From contig USDU01000059.1 in NCBI GenBank assembly GCA_900553635.1, positions 1 to 11,659 of the forward strand: DNA of 11,659 nucleotides. Direction: 5' to 3'. Shown here piece by piece: positions 1 to 5,737 of this stretch. This DNA comes from an uncultured Lachnospiraceae bacterium (GTDB lineage Bacteria > Bacillota_A > Clostridia > Lachnospirales > Lachnospiraceae). The position numbers and the translations under genes were made by a program. Below the pieces are notes generated by a model that was not told the DNA's origin, did no database searches, and worked only from the letters and a program-made list of their open reading frames with translations. The stretch's first letter is position 1. Each line of letters opens with the position of its first letter.

Positions 1-870
1 GCGTGGATTGAAATATTATGGATGACTGCAATCTGTGTTACGACATCGTCGCTCCCTTCGCGGGAGCGTGGATTGAAATGTTATCTTTGAGAAAAACAGG
101 GATTTTGCGTTATGTCGCTCCCTTCGCGGGAGCGTGGATTGAAATGCCTTAAGCGCATCCGTTCCCAGCTTGCCAAGCGTCGCTCCCTTCGCGGGAGCGT
201 GGATTGAAATTTAACACAAGCGTCATAATCATACCGCGCCACCTTGTCGCTCCCTTCGCGGGAGCGTGGATTGAAATATACTCTACCAGCGCACGAATCT
301 GCCGATCCAGCAGTCGCTCCCTTCGCGGGAGCGTGGATTGAAATAAACTAATAACTCTGTTTTGCCAGTTTGCAATTAGTCGCTCCCTTCGCGGGAGCGT
401 GGATTGAAATGCGACAAAATAATCGTGAATCCGGAAATGATACGTCGCTCCCTTCGCGGGAGCGTGGATTGAAATGCATTGTTGATGTAGCGTCGAAGTG
501 ATGTTTTTAGTCGCTCCCTTCGCGGGAGCGTGGATTGAAATCAAGAAATAGTACCATTCGAAAAACCTGGACTATGTTGCTCCCTTCGCGGGAGCGTGGA
601 TTGAAATGATACGGCTATAGCGTCACTGATGGCGCATTTGGTCGCTCCCTTCGCGGGAGCGTGGATTGAAATCCCGGCATGGTGTGGGTATGAGCCACAG
701 GACTTTGTCGCTCCCCTCGCGGGAGCGTGGATTGAAATGTGACATACTTGCATATATAGTTGGCCGCTTTTTGTCGCTCCCCTCGCAGGAGCGTGGATTG
801 AAATTCGTGAAAAAGGCGATAGCAGCCATTGGCGGCTTGTCGCTCCCCTCGCGGGAGCGTGGATTGGAAT
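1..870 (+). CRISPR. CRISPR array, type I-C-like repeats, trailer-side portion
   Basis: Thirteen full 32-bp repeats start at 48, 114, 179, 246, 313, 379, 444, 510, 576, 641, 707, 773 and 839. A fourteenth is cut by the left edge (1-14 is its 3' end). The 13 spacers are 33-35 bp and look unrelated. Each repeat begins GTCGCTCCC, has a 7-bp stem (repeat positions 3-9 with 15-21) around a 5-nt loop, and ends TGGATTGAAAT. That stem and 3' end are typical of type I-C, where Cas5 cuts after the stem and leaves an 11-nt 5' handle. The ATTGAAAT end sets transcription left to right. Variants cluster at the right: T10 to C in the repeats at 707, 773 and 839, plus G15 to A at 773 and A29 to G at 839. An isolated C3 to T lies at 576. 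The right end is therefore the old trailer end, and leader and cas genes (none seen here) are expected beyond the left edge. Subtype is inferred from the repeat alone. Confidence 0.97.
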
Positions 871-1015
871 TTGCAATATGCCACATTATATTTGTCGAAC
901 AAAAATATTTGACGGCGATGTAAAATTATGCTAGTCTGAATTTATCATCATTATCTGAAAAAGTTCAGGGAGTGAATCACTCCAAATATTCCAGAGATTG
1001 TGAGCCCACAAAAGA
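871..1015. other. gene-free spacer between CRISPR trailer and Uma2 pair
   Basis: I see no credible gene, no further repeat and no intrinsic terminator here. It is AT-rich at the left. The only clear structure is the perfect dyad at 969-983. Confidence 0.6.
969..983. promoter_or_regulatory. perfect inverted repeat, possible operator
   Basis: GGAGTGA-A-TCACTCC is a perfect 15-bp dyad with 7-bp arms. It lies 43 bp upstream of the -35 box of the first Uma2 promoter. It has no T-tract, so it is not a convincing terminator. A DNA-binding site is possible but unproven. Confidence 0.35.
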
Positions 1016-1025
1016 TAGCGACGCC

Positions 1026-1054
1026 TTTACTTTGGCAAAAGAATCAAATATAAT
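1026..1054 (+). promoter_or_regulatory. sigma-A-type promoter of first Uma2 gene
   Basis: The -35 box is TTTACT (1026-1031) and the -10 box is a consensus TATAAT (1049-1054), with the ideal 17-bp spacing. The start codon is 27 bp downstream of the -10, giving a short leader. Confidence 0.72.
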
Positions 1055-1068
1055 AGAAAGGAGAGATG

Positions 1069-1074
1069 AGGAGG
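1069..1074 (+). promoter_or_regulatory. RBS that decides the start of the first Uma2 gene
   Basis: AGGAGG ends one base before an ATG at 1076 but 7 bases before a second in-frame ATG at 1082. The 7-base spacing is normal, so 1082 is the better start. An upstream AAAGGAG (1057-1063) could weakly serve the 1076 ATG. Confidence 0.7.
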
Positions 1075-1081
1075 TATGATT

Positions 1082-1621
1082 ATGCCGCTTTTGAAAAAGG
1101 ATTACTATACGATAGAGGACATTGAAGCACTGCCGGAAGGAGAAAGGGCAGAACTGATAGATGGACAAATATACATGTTGGCGACACCCAGTACGAGACA
1201 CCAGAGATTATCGCATTTCTTGCTTAGAAAGATAGATTCTTATATTGAATCGAAAAAAGGGAAGTGCGAAGTGTTTTACGCGCCGTTCGGGGTGTTCCTG
1301 AAAAATGAAAAATGGGGAGAGGATTTCGTAGAGCCAGATCTTATGGTAATATGCGATCCGAATAAGGTAGATGAAAAAGGCTGTCACGGCGCACCCGATT
1401 GGGTGATAGAGATAGTCTCCCCTTCCAGCAAAATGAGGGATTACCTGCAAAAAGCAAACCTGTACATGAACAATGGAGTCCGGGAATACTGGGTTGTGGA
1501 TCCGATTCGTGAGACAACCGTAGTCTATAAGCATGAGGAAGAGGGAGTCCAGATAATACACAAATTCGGTGAACCGATTAAAGTTGGAATCTACGAAGAT
1601 TTTGAGATTACGATAGAGTAG
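1082..1621 (+). CDS. Uma2-family (DUF820) putative PD-(D/E)XK nuclease, copy 1
   Basis: The product has 179 residues from ATG 1082 (181 from ATG 1076). The Uma2 signature is complete: an N-terminal YTIEDIEALPEGERAELIDG block, EPD (Asp86), then PDWVIEIVSPSS with Asp106 and Glu110, a Lys at 124 in the next helix, and the closing VREYWVVDP. This is the usual length and order for the family, which has the PD-(D/E)XK nuclease fold; the acidic residues and lysine are the likely metal/catalytic set. No cellular role is established for most Uma2 proteins, and nuclease activity here is inferred from fold. The gene has its own promoter and is followed by a hairpin. It is about 70% identical (127 of 181 by hand count, without gaps) to the next gene. 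There is no signal peptide. Its position beside the CRISPR trailer does not make it a Cas protein. Confidence 0.93.
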   Translation: MPLLKKDYYTIEDIEALPEGERAELIDGQIYMLATPSTRHQRLSHFLLRKIDSYIESKKGKCEVFYAPFGVFLKNEKWGEDFVEPDLMVICDPNKVDEKGCHGAPDWVIEIVSPSSKMRDYLQKANLYMNNGVREYWVVDPIRETTVVYKHEEEGVQIIHKFGEPIKVGIYEDFEITIE

Positions 1622-1629
1622 AAAATGGA

Positions 1630-1664
1630 ACCCCGGGTAGATACAATTCATGTACGCCCGGGGT
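1630..1664 (+). terminator. GC-rich hairpin after first Uma2 gene, weak terminator
   Basis: ACCCCGGG (1630-1637) pairs perfectly with CCCGGGGT (1657-1664) across a 19-nt loop, starting 9 bp after the stop codon. What follows (GGCGTTTACT) has only three T in a row, so termination may be partial. It could instead protect the 3' end of the mRNA. Confidence 0.45.
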
Positions 1665-1681
1665 GGCGTTTACTATATAGA

Positions 1682-1696
1682 TGTAAATATTTTACA
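1682..1696. promoter_or_regulatory. perfect inverted repeat TGTAAA-TAT-TTTACA, possible operator
   Basis: This is a 6-bp perfect dyad with a 3-bp centre, 5 bp before the second 75-bp repeat and 15 bp upstream of its -35 box. It has no counterpart at the same place before copy 1, where a different dyad lies at 969-983. It may bind a regulator, but AT-rich dyads of this size arise by chance. Confidence 0.3.
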
Positions 1697-1710
1697 GAAT
1701 TAGCGACGCC

Positions 1711-1739
1711 TTTACTTTGGCAAAAGAATCAAATATAAT
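1711..1739 (+). promoter_or_regulatory. sigma-A-type promoter of second Uma2 gene
   Basis: TTTACT (1711-1716), 17 bp, then TATAAT (1734-1739), identical to the promoter of copy 1. Each Uma2 gene therefore carries its own promoter, so the pair need not depend on read-through. Confidence 0.7.
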
Positions 1740-1753
1740 AGAAAGGAGAGATG

Positions 1754-1759
1754 AGGAGG
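1754..1759 (+). promoter_or_regulatory. RBS that decides the start of the second Uma2 gene
   Basis: AGGAGG sits one base from ATG 1761 and 7 bases from the in-frame ATG 1767, as in copy 1. The later ATG is the better start. Confidence 0.68.
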
Positions 1760-1766
1760 TATGATT

Positions 1767-2306
1767 ATGCCGCTTATGGAAAAGGAACACTATACGATCG
1801 AAGATATTTATGCGTTGCCGGAAGGAGAAAGGGCAGAACTGATAGACGGGCAGATGTATATGATGTCACCGCCTGGAAGAAGACATCAGTGGCTTTCTAC
1901 TTATCTATTGACGGAAATAAGCCTCTATATCAGAAGTAAGAAGGGGACATGTGAGGTATATGCGGCTCCCTTTGGCGTATTCCTGAAAAATGAAAAAGGA
2001 GAGGACGATTATCTGGAACCGGATATTGTGGTAGTATGCGATCTGGACAAGCTGGACGAAAAAGGCTGTCATGGCGCTCCAGACTGGGTGATAGAGATTG
2101 TATCGCCCTCTAGTAAGAAGCGGGATTACCTGAAAAAGACTGCGATTTATATGGAGCAGGGTGTCCGGGAATACTGGATTGTGGATCCGATGCGCGAGGT
2201 GACCGTAGTTTATAAGCGTGAGGAAGAAGGCTTCCCGGTAATATACAAATTCGGCGAGTCGGTAAAGGCAGGGATATACGAAGAACTTGAGATTACGATA
2301 AAGTAA
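1767..2306 (+). CDS. Uma2-family (DUF820) putative PD-(D/E)XK nuclease, copy 2
   Basis: The product has 179 residues from ATG 1767 and aligns without gaps to its upstream neighbour. All signature residues are kept: ELIDG near residue 25, EPD (Asp86), PDWVIEIVSPSS (Asp106, Glu110), Lys124 and VREYWIVDP. Differences concentrate at residues 34-58 (after ELIDGQ), at 78-96 (around EPD) and in the last 40 residues, while the putative active-site core is nearly unchanged. Both copies therefore look intact and selected, not a gene and a decaying duplicate. The differing segments could set different substrates or allow a heterodimer; that is inference. No toxin, antitoxin or transposase gene lies beside it. 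The strong terminator at 2377-2424 closes this unit. Confidence 0.93.
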   Translation: MPLMEKEHYTIEDIYALPEGERAELIDGQMYMMSPPGRRHQWLSTYLLTEISLYIRSKKGTCEVYAAPFGVFLKNEKGEDDYLEPDIVVVCDLDKLDEKGCHGAPDWVIEIVSPSSKKRDYLKKTAIYMEQGVREYWIVDPMREVTVVYKREEEGFPVIYKFGESVKAGIYEELEITIK

Positions 2307-2376
2307 TTTCCTCGCCGCTTTGTTAAAAAATTAGCAACTAAGTCTCAAAAGGCACATTTGTGCTTAAATGAGTGCA

Positions 2377-2424
2377 AAAAAAGCCATGGTTGAACAATAT
2401 AGACGTTTCAACCATGGCTTTTTT
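2377..2424. terminator. strong near-symmetric intrinsic terminator
   Basis: GCCATGGTTGAA (2383-2394) pairs perfectly with TTCAACCATGGC (2407-2418) across a 12-nt loop. The stem is flanked by A6 (2377-2382) on the left and T6 (2419-2424) on the right. The T-tract terminates rightward transcription from the Uma2 genes. The A-tract would serve the opposite strand, although no leftward gene is seen. This marks the boundary with the catabolic operon. Confidence 0.9.
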
Positions 2425-2451
2425 GTTGAAAAAGTGCTTATAATGGCAAAA

Positions 2452-2481
2452 TGTACAAAAACGAATACAATGTCCTATAAT
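2452..2481 (+). promoter_or_regulatory. probable promoter of the catabolic operon
   Basis: A consensus TATAAT (2476-2481) has TGTACA (2452-2457; 4 of 6 matches to TTGACA) 18 bp upstream. It lies just downstream of the terminator and about 48 bp before the first start codon. A second TATAAT at 2439-2444 has no good -35 box. No riboswitch-like fold was recognised in the short leader, and no regulator gene is in the window. Confidence 0.5.
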
Positions 2482-2528
2482 CTAATCATCAAAGTAAACA
2501 ACACAAATGTGAGGAGGAACATAAAACT

Positions 2529-3305
2529 ATGGCAAGTAATTACAGAGAACCGAATATCATCTTCGAGGGATGGACAGACAAACCGGGTACCGGCATCATC
2601 GTGACAGGAGCAGCGAGTGGAATCGGAGCCGCTACCGCGATTCTGGCAGCACAGCACGGATTGAAAGTAGCAGCCTGGGATATGTTCGTAGAGGGCGTAC
2701 AGGAGACCATCGAGCGTGCAGGCGAGTTTGGCTGCAACATCAAGCCGATTCAGGCAGACCTGGCATCTGACGAGGCAGTGGACAGAGCCATGAAAGAGAC
2801 CCTGGAGTTCTGCAAGCCGAAATATCTGGCAAACGTGGCAGGACCGAAGTTGCTGAATACCCAGTGGAATTATGAAGAGGTAGTTGGAATTGCCTGCGGT
2901 ATGATTCACCGTCTCTGCACCGCATTCGAGGCACTGGATCTGGATGAGGGCGCAGCAGTGGTCAATGTAGCAGCAGTCGCAGGAATCTTTGAGGGCGGCG
3001 GCGGAGATCCCTGGTACGCAACAGCAAAGGCCGGAATCGCAGGCTACACCAAGAATCAGGCAGATGCATTAAAGGGACGCGTTCGTATGAACTGTGTATG
3101 CCCGGGCGGTCCGATTCATACACCGAGAAACCACAGCGCAGTTGAAGGCGAATTTATGCAGCACCTGATTTCCATCAACCCCATGGGACGTCCGGGAAGA
3201 CCGGAAGAGGAAGCAAGCGTAATCCTGTTCCTTCTGGGACCGGCATCCAGCTATGTAAATGGACAGGTTATCGCAGTTGACGGTGGACTGACACTGGCAA
3301 GATAA
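2529..3305 (+). CDS. short-chain dehydrogenase/reductase lacking the canonical Ser
   Basis: This is a 258-residue classical-length SDR, probably an NAD-dependent dehydrogenase or reductase acting on a hydroxyl or keto group. The Rossmann motif TGAASGIG is at 26-33. Asp51 at the end of the second strand (AAWD) favours NAD(H) over NADP(H). NVAG (102-105) replaces NNAG, and Tyr163 and Lys167 form the YxxxK pair. The usual catalytic Ser is replaced: the segment reads NVAAVAG (146-152), with Ala149 where NxxS would place Ser, and one extra residue before the Tyr in a glycine-rich loop. CPGGPIHTP follows the usual PG motif. The start is set by AGGAGG at 2512-2517. It is the first gene of the operon, 16 bp before the next. 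It could be an active SDR with a different third catalytic residue, or act on an unusual substrate. BaiA-type hydroxysteroid dehydrogenases are a reaction-class analogue only. Confidence 0.9.
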   Translation: MASNYREPNIIFEGWTDKPGTGIIVTGAASGIGAATAILAAQHGLKVAAWDMFVEGVQETIERAGEFGCNIKPIQADLASDEAVDRAMKETLEFCKPKYLANVAGPKLLNTQWNYEEVVGIACGMIHRLCTAFEALDLDEGAAVVNVAAVAGIFEGGGGDPWYATAKAGIAGYTKNQADALKGRVRMNCVCPGGPIHTPRNHSAVEGEFMQHLISINPMGRPGRPEEEASVILFLLGPASSYVNGQVIAVDGGLTLAR

Positions 3306-3321
3306 GCAGGAGGAAAAAGGA

Positions 3322-3999
3322 ATGATTGCAGCAGAGAGAAAGACAGCGCTTCTGAATGCGATGCAGAAGCTGGAAGCATACAGACAGATTCAGAATGAGA
3401 TGGGACGTGCGGTAGCAGCCTTCAACTTCCGGCAGGCAGACCGGCTTTTAAGCTTTTTCGCGCTGGATAAGGCGGATGTGTCCCTGGAATACGCCGACGA
3501 GGGCGTCTTCAACGGACCGGAAGCAGTCAGGGCCATCGTAAATGACGTGGTAGGAAAGGAGCCGAAGCCCGGCGAGATGCTGGATATGCAGCTGACCACC
3601 CCGATTATCGAGATTGCCGACGACCTCCAGACCGCGAAATGCGTATGGTGGATGCCCGGCGCAGGCGCCATTCCCCAGGAGGAAGGCGACCCGATGGCCA
3701 TCTGGGCCTGGGGCGAGCTGGCAGTAACCTTCGTACAGGAAAACGGCGCATGGAAGATTTGGAAGCTCCACTATTTCCGTTATATGAAATGCGACTATAA
3801 GAAGGGCTGGGTAGACGACACAAGCATGATCAACCGGTTGAATACACCGCTTCATCCTATGTCAGACACCACCACCTATCACAATCCCTATTCACCCACC
3901 AACATCCGTGTTGGCATCCCCTGCCCGCCGAAGCCCTACGCGGCATACGATGCGGAGAAGGATAAAAACTGGGAGCTGGATGTAAACAAGAACTGGTAA
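3322..3999 (+). CDS. SnoaL/NTF2-fold protein, putative dehydratase or isomerase, paralogue 1
   Basis: The product has 225 residues and no signal peptide, so it is cytoplasmic. It fits the SnoaL-like NTF2 fold: an N-terminal helical part (about 1-50), then strands including TTPII (92-96), AKCVWW, and a tail of sheet strands ending NGAWKIWKLHYFRYMKCDY and GWVDD (162-166). A Pro-rich extended tail of about 55 residues follows. Family members include polyketide cyclases, steroid isomerases and the bile-acid dehydratase BaiE. The Tyr/Asp usual in the first helix of BaiE-like enzymes is not evident (QNEMGRAVAAFNF stands there), so the mechanism may differ. AGGAGG at 3308-3313 precedes the start by 8 bases. 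The gene is followed after 13 bp by a paralogue with the same register of conserved blocks. Fold assignment is fairly secure; reaction is inferred from context. Confidence 0.82.
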   Translation: MIAAERKTALLNAMQKLEAYRQIQNEMGRAVAAFNFRQADRLLSFFALDKADVSLEYADEGVFNGPEAVRAIVNDVVGKEPKPGEMLDMQLTTPIIEIADDLQTAKCVWWMPGAGAIPQEEGDPMAIWAWGELAVTFVQENGAWKIWKLHYFRYMKCDYKKGWVDDTSMINRLNTPLHPMSDTTTYHNPYSPTNIRVGIPCPPKPYAAYDAEKDKNWELDVNKNW

Positions 4000-4012
4000 G
4001 GAGGAACGGCAG

Positions 4013-4684
4013 ATGTTTGATTTGACAATGGAAGATTTTGACCTCCTGACCGATAAAGAATTCGAGGTACTGGAGCAGAAAGTAGGAAGACTCACCTCCT
4101 GCTGGAAAGTATCCAATACCCGTGGTGGATCCGCTATCTACTGGGACGACCAGAGAATCGGCGAGAAGCGTCACGAGTATATGGCACTGAAACATCCGAG
4201 TGTCAATGTGGAGGCTGAGATGGCCTTCCGCAACAAAGCCGTTGTAGATTCCCTGGAGGGCAACTCCCTGATTCATCCGTTGACCACACCGGTCATCGTG
4301 GTGGACAAGACCAACACAAAATGCCGCGCCGTATGGCGTTCCATCGGCGTCGAGGGATTGTCCAAATTCCGTGAGAAGCCGCAGGCTATCATATCTCTCG
4401 GAAGCGTACAGGGAGCTAACGTACTGGAGGATGGCGAGTGGAAGCGGCTGTGGGGAGTATGGCTTCGTCTCACCAAGAACGAGTATCACGCAGGCTGGGT
4501 AGAGAGCATGGTTCCGACCAACATGAGACCGCCTCTTACACCGGAGCAGGACAGAGCGATGCTTGGAAAATACGCATACCAGAAAGACGAAATCCGCAAG
4601 CCCGCGCCGGAACCTCCCCATGATGACACCTGGGAGGTATGGCCGGACGAGACGGATCCGAGTTATCAGTTTATCAATTTATAA
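4013..4684 (+). CDS. SnoaL/NTF2-fold protein, putative dehydratase or isomerase, paralogue 2
   Basis: The product has 223 residues and is related to the preceding gene. TTPVI is at 91-95, CRAVWRS matches CVWWMP, DGEWKRLWGVWLRLTKNEY matches the aromatic strand, and GWVES lies at 161-165, one residue out of register with the neighbour over 160 residues. Overall identity is low, so the duplication is old. The N-terminal helical part is quite different (DRKxx-type SnoaL positions not recognisable; Trp-Lys and Tyr-Trp-Asp-Asp instead). A Pro-rich C-terminal tail with DDTWEVWPDE replaces that of paralogue 1. AAGGAGG ends 8 bases before the start. Two adjacent, co-translated, equal-length SnoaL proteins suggest a hetero-oligomer or two successive steps. 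No membrane segment or signal peptide is present. Confidence 0.8.
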   Translation: MFDLTMEDFDLLTDKEFEVLEQKVGRLTSCWKVSNTRGGSAIYWDDQRIGEKRHEYMALKHPSVNVEAEMAFRNKAVVDSLEGNSLIHPLTTPVIVVDKTNTKCRAVWRSIGVEGLSKFREKPQAIISLGSVQGANVLEDGEWKRLWGVWLRLTKNEYHAGWVESMVPTNMRPPLTPEQDRAMLGKYAYQKDEIRKPAPEPPHDDTWEVWPDETDPSYQFINL

Positions 4685-4705
4685 AAATAAAGGAGAGGTA
4701 TTATT

Positions 4706-5713
4706 ATGAAGGGTAAAAAATTAGTAGCAGCTTTATTGGCAGGTGTTTGTGTATTATCCATGACGGCTTGTGGGGGCAAGACCGCTGAGACAACAACCAC
4801 GACAGACACAACCGCACAGGAAGAAACGACCAATGAAGCAGCAGGCAAGGGTTACAAAATAGGATTTTCCCTGATGACCGTATCCGACGCCGTTATGGCG
4901 CAGACCATTCAGGATGCGGAAGAATATATCAGCAGCAAAGGCGGCGAGCTTCTGGTATCCGACGCGGAAAATGACGCAACCAAGCAGATGGACGCAGTAG
5001 AGAATTTCGTACAGTCTGGTTGTGACGCTATCATCATTCAGGCTATTGACGCAACATCTATGTCACAGGAAGCAAAGAAAGCCATGGATCAGGGTATCAA
5101 GGTAGTTGCATACGGCATAGGTCTGGAAAACTGTGACGTGTGGTATAAGAATGATAATACTGTAACCGGTACAGCCATTGGTGAAATGGCAGCAGATTGG
5201 ATCAACAGTCAGCTCGACGGTTCCGCAAATGTCTGCATCATCGGATATTCCATGGTAGATGTACTGGTAGAGCGCGCAGACGCTATTGAGGCAGCCCTCA
5301 AAGCGAACTGTAAGGACGTAAATATTGTAACATCTTTTGACGCCATTGATTCCCAGACAGGTATGTCCAATACAGAGTCTATGCTGGCAGCACATCCGGA
5401 AGTAAATGTTATCTGTTCTATTTCTGACGGTCCTGCAGTAGGTGCTTATGAGGCGGTAAAGGCGCTGGGACGCGATAATGACGAGTTCGGAATTTTTGGT
5501 TCTGACCTTTCTACCGTAGCGCTGAGCTATATTCAGCAGGGAACCTGCTATCGTGGAACCATCGATTGCGATAACACCGTAAGCGGAACTACCGCAATCC
5601 AGATTTGCTATGATTTATTAGAGGGTAATGAGGTAGAGAATCCTACAGTTATGGGATGTGTAAAGGTTACAGCGGACAATGTTTCTGATTACGCGGATTA
5701 CATTGGCAAGTAA
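4706..5713 (+). CDS. sugar-type ABC transporter substrate-binding lipoprotein
   Basis: This 335-residue protein captures the substrate outside the membrane for the ATPase and permease that follow. The signal peptide is KGKKLVAALLAGVCVLS and the lipobox MTAC puts the lipidated Cys at 22. A Thr/Glu-rich linker (about 26-48) then leads to a type 1 periplasmic-binding fold (about 50-330): YKIGFSLMTVSD, then SGCDAIIIQAIDATS, then EFGIFGSDLS. This is the ribose/galactose/AI-2 class, which binds sugars, polyols or related small hydroxylated molecules. AGGAG at 4691-4695 sets the start. It lies 21 bp after the SnoaL gene with no terminator, so the importer shares the enzymes' transcript. Ligand identity cannot be read from sequence. 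Confidence 0.93.
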   Translation: MKGKKLVAALLAGVCVLSMTACGGKTAETTTTTDTTAQEETTNEAAGKGYKIGFSLMTVSDAVMAQTIQDAEEYISSKGGELLVSDAENDATKQMDAVENFVQSGCDAIIIQAIDATSMSQEAKKAMDQGIKVVAYGIGLENCDVWYKNDNTVTGTAIGEMAADWINSQLDGSANVCIIGYSMVDVLVERADAIEAALKANCKDVNIVTSFDAIDSQTGMSNTESMLAAHPEVNVICSISDGPAVGAYEAVKALGRDNDEFGIFGSDLSTVALSYIQQGTCYRGTIDCDNTVSGTTAIQICYDLLEGNEVENPTVMGCVKVTADNVSDYADYIGK

Positions 5714-5737
5714 ATGCAGTCTTATGGAGAGAAGAGA

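Larger units (their letters stand above)
1016..1090 (+). repeat. 75-bp direct repeat, copy 1 (promoter/RBS/start block)
   Basis: This block is identical base for base to 1701-1775, a constant offset of 685 bp. It contains a complete promoter, the ribosome binding site and the first codons of the Uma2 gene. Identity stops abruptly on the left and becomes patchy inside the coding region on the right. Confidence 0.97.
1701..1775 (+). repeat. 75-bp direct repeat, copy 2 (promoter/RBS/start block)
   Basis: This is the exact duplicate of 1016-1090. A second shared run of 31 bp inside the genes (1131-1161 and 1816-1846) keeps the same 685-bp offset. That fits tandem duplication of the whole gene unit, followed by divergence of the coding part or recent conversion of the 5' part. 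Confidence 0.97.

Noticed and set aside
149..923. Several open frames across the array on both strands, with proteins repeating short motifs such as SIHAPAKGAT or FQSTLPRRER
   Set aside because: They are translations of CRISPR repeats plus spacers, a well-known false gene call; periodicity equals the repeat unit and no RBS supports them.
871..940. A further decayed repeat after the last CRISPR unit
   Set aside because: GTCGAAC at 894 resembles only the first 4 bases of the repeat, the spacing is wrong (23 bp), and no stem or ATTGAAAT end follows.
1751..1939. 62-codon open frame starting at the ATG just before the second Uma2 RBS
   Set aside because: It overlaps the well-supported Uma2 gene in another frame; the matching ATG at 1066 does not give a conserved product.
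1082..2306. The Uma2 pair as CRISPR-associated defence genes
   Set aside because: They have their own promoters, lie at the trailer end rather than the leader end, and Uma2 genes are widespread without CRISPR; adjacency alone is not evidence.
2439..2444. TATAAT as the main -10 box of the operon
   Set aside because: The hexamer 17 bp upstream falls in the terminator stem and is not -35-like; TTGAAA at 2426 is only 7 bp away. The TATAAT at 2476 fits better.
2454..2474. Catabolite-response (cre) site
   Set aside because: The right half around CG at 2461-2462 fits loosely, but the left half lacks the required TG, so it is too weak to call.
2368..2604. 78-codon open frame running through the terminator into the SDR gene
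   Set aside because: It crosses the 48-bp terminator hairpin and promoter, lacks an RBS, and overlaps the SDR in another frame.
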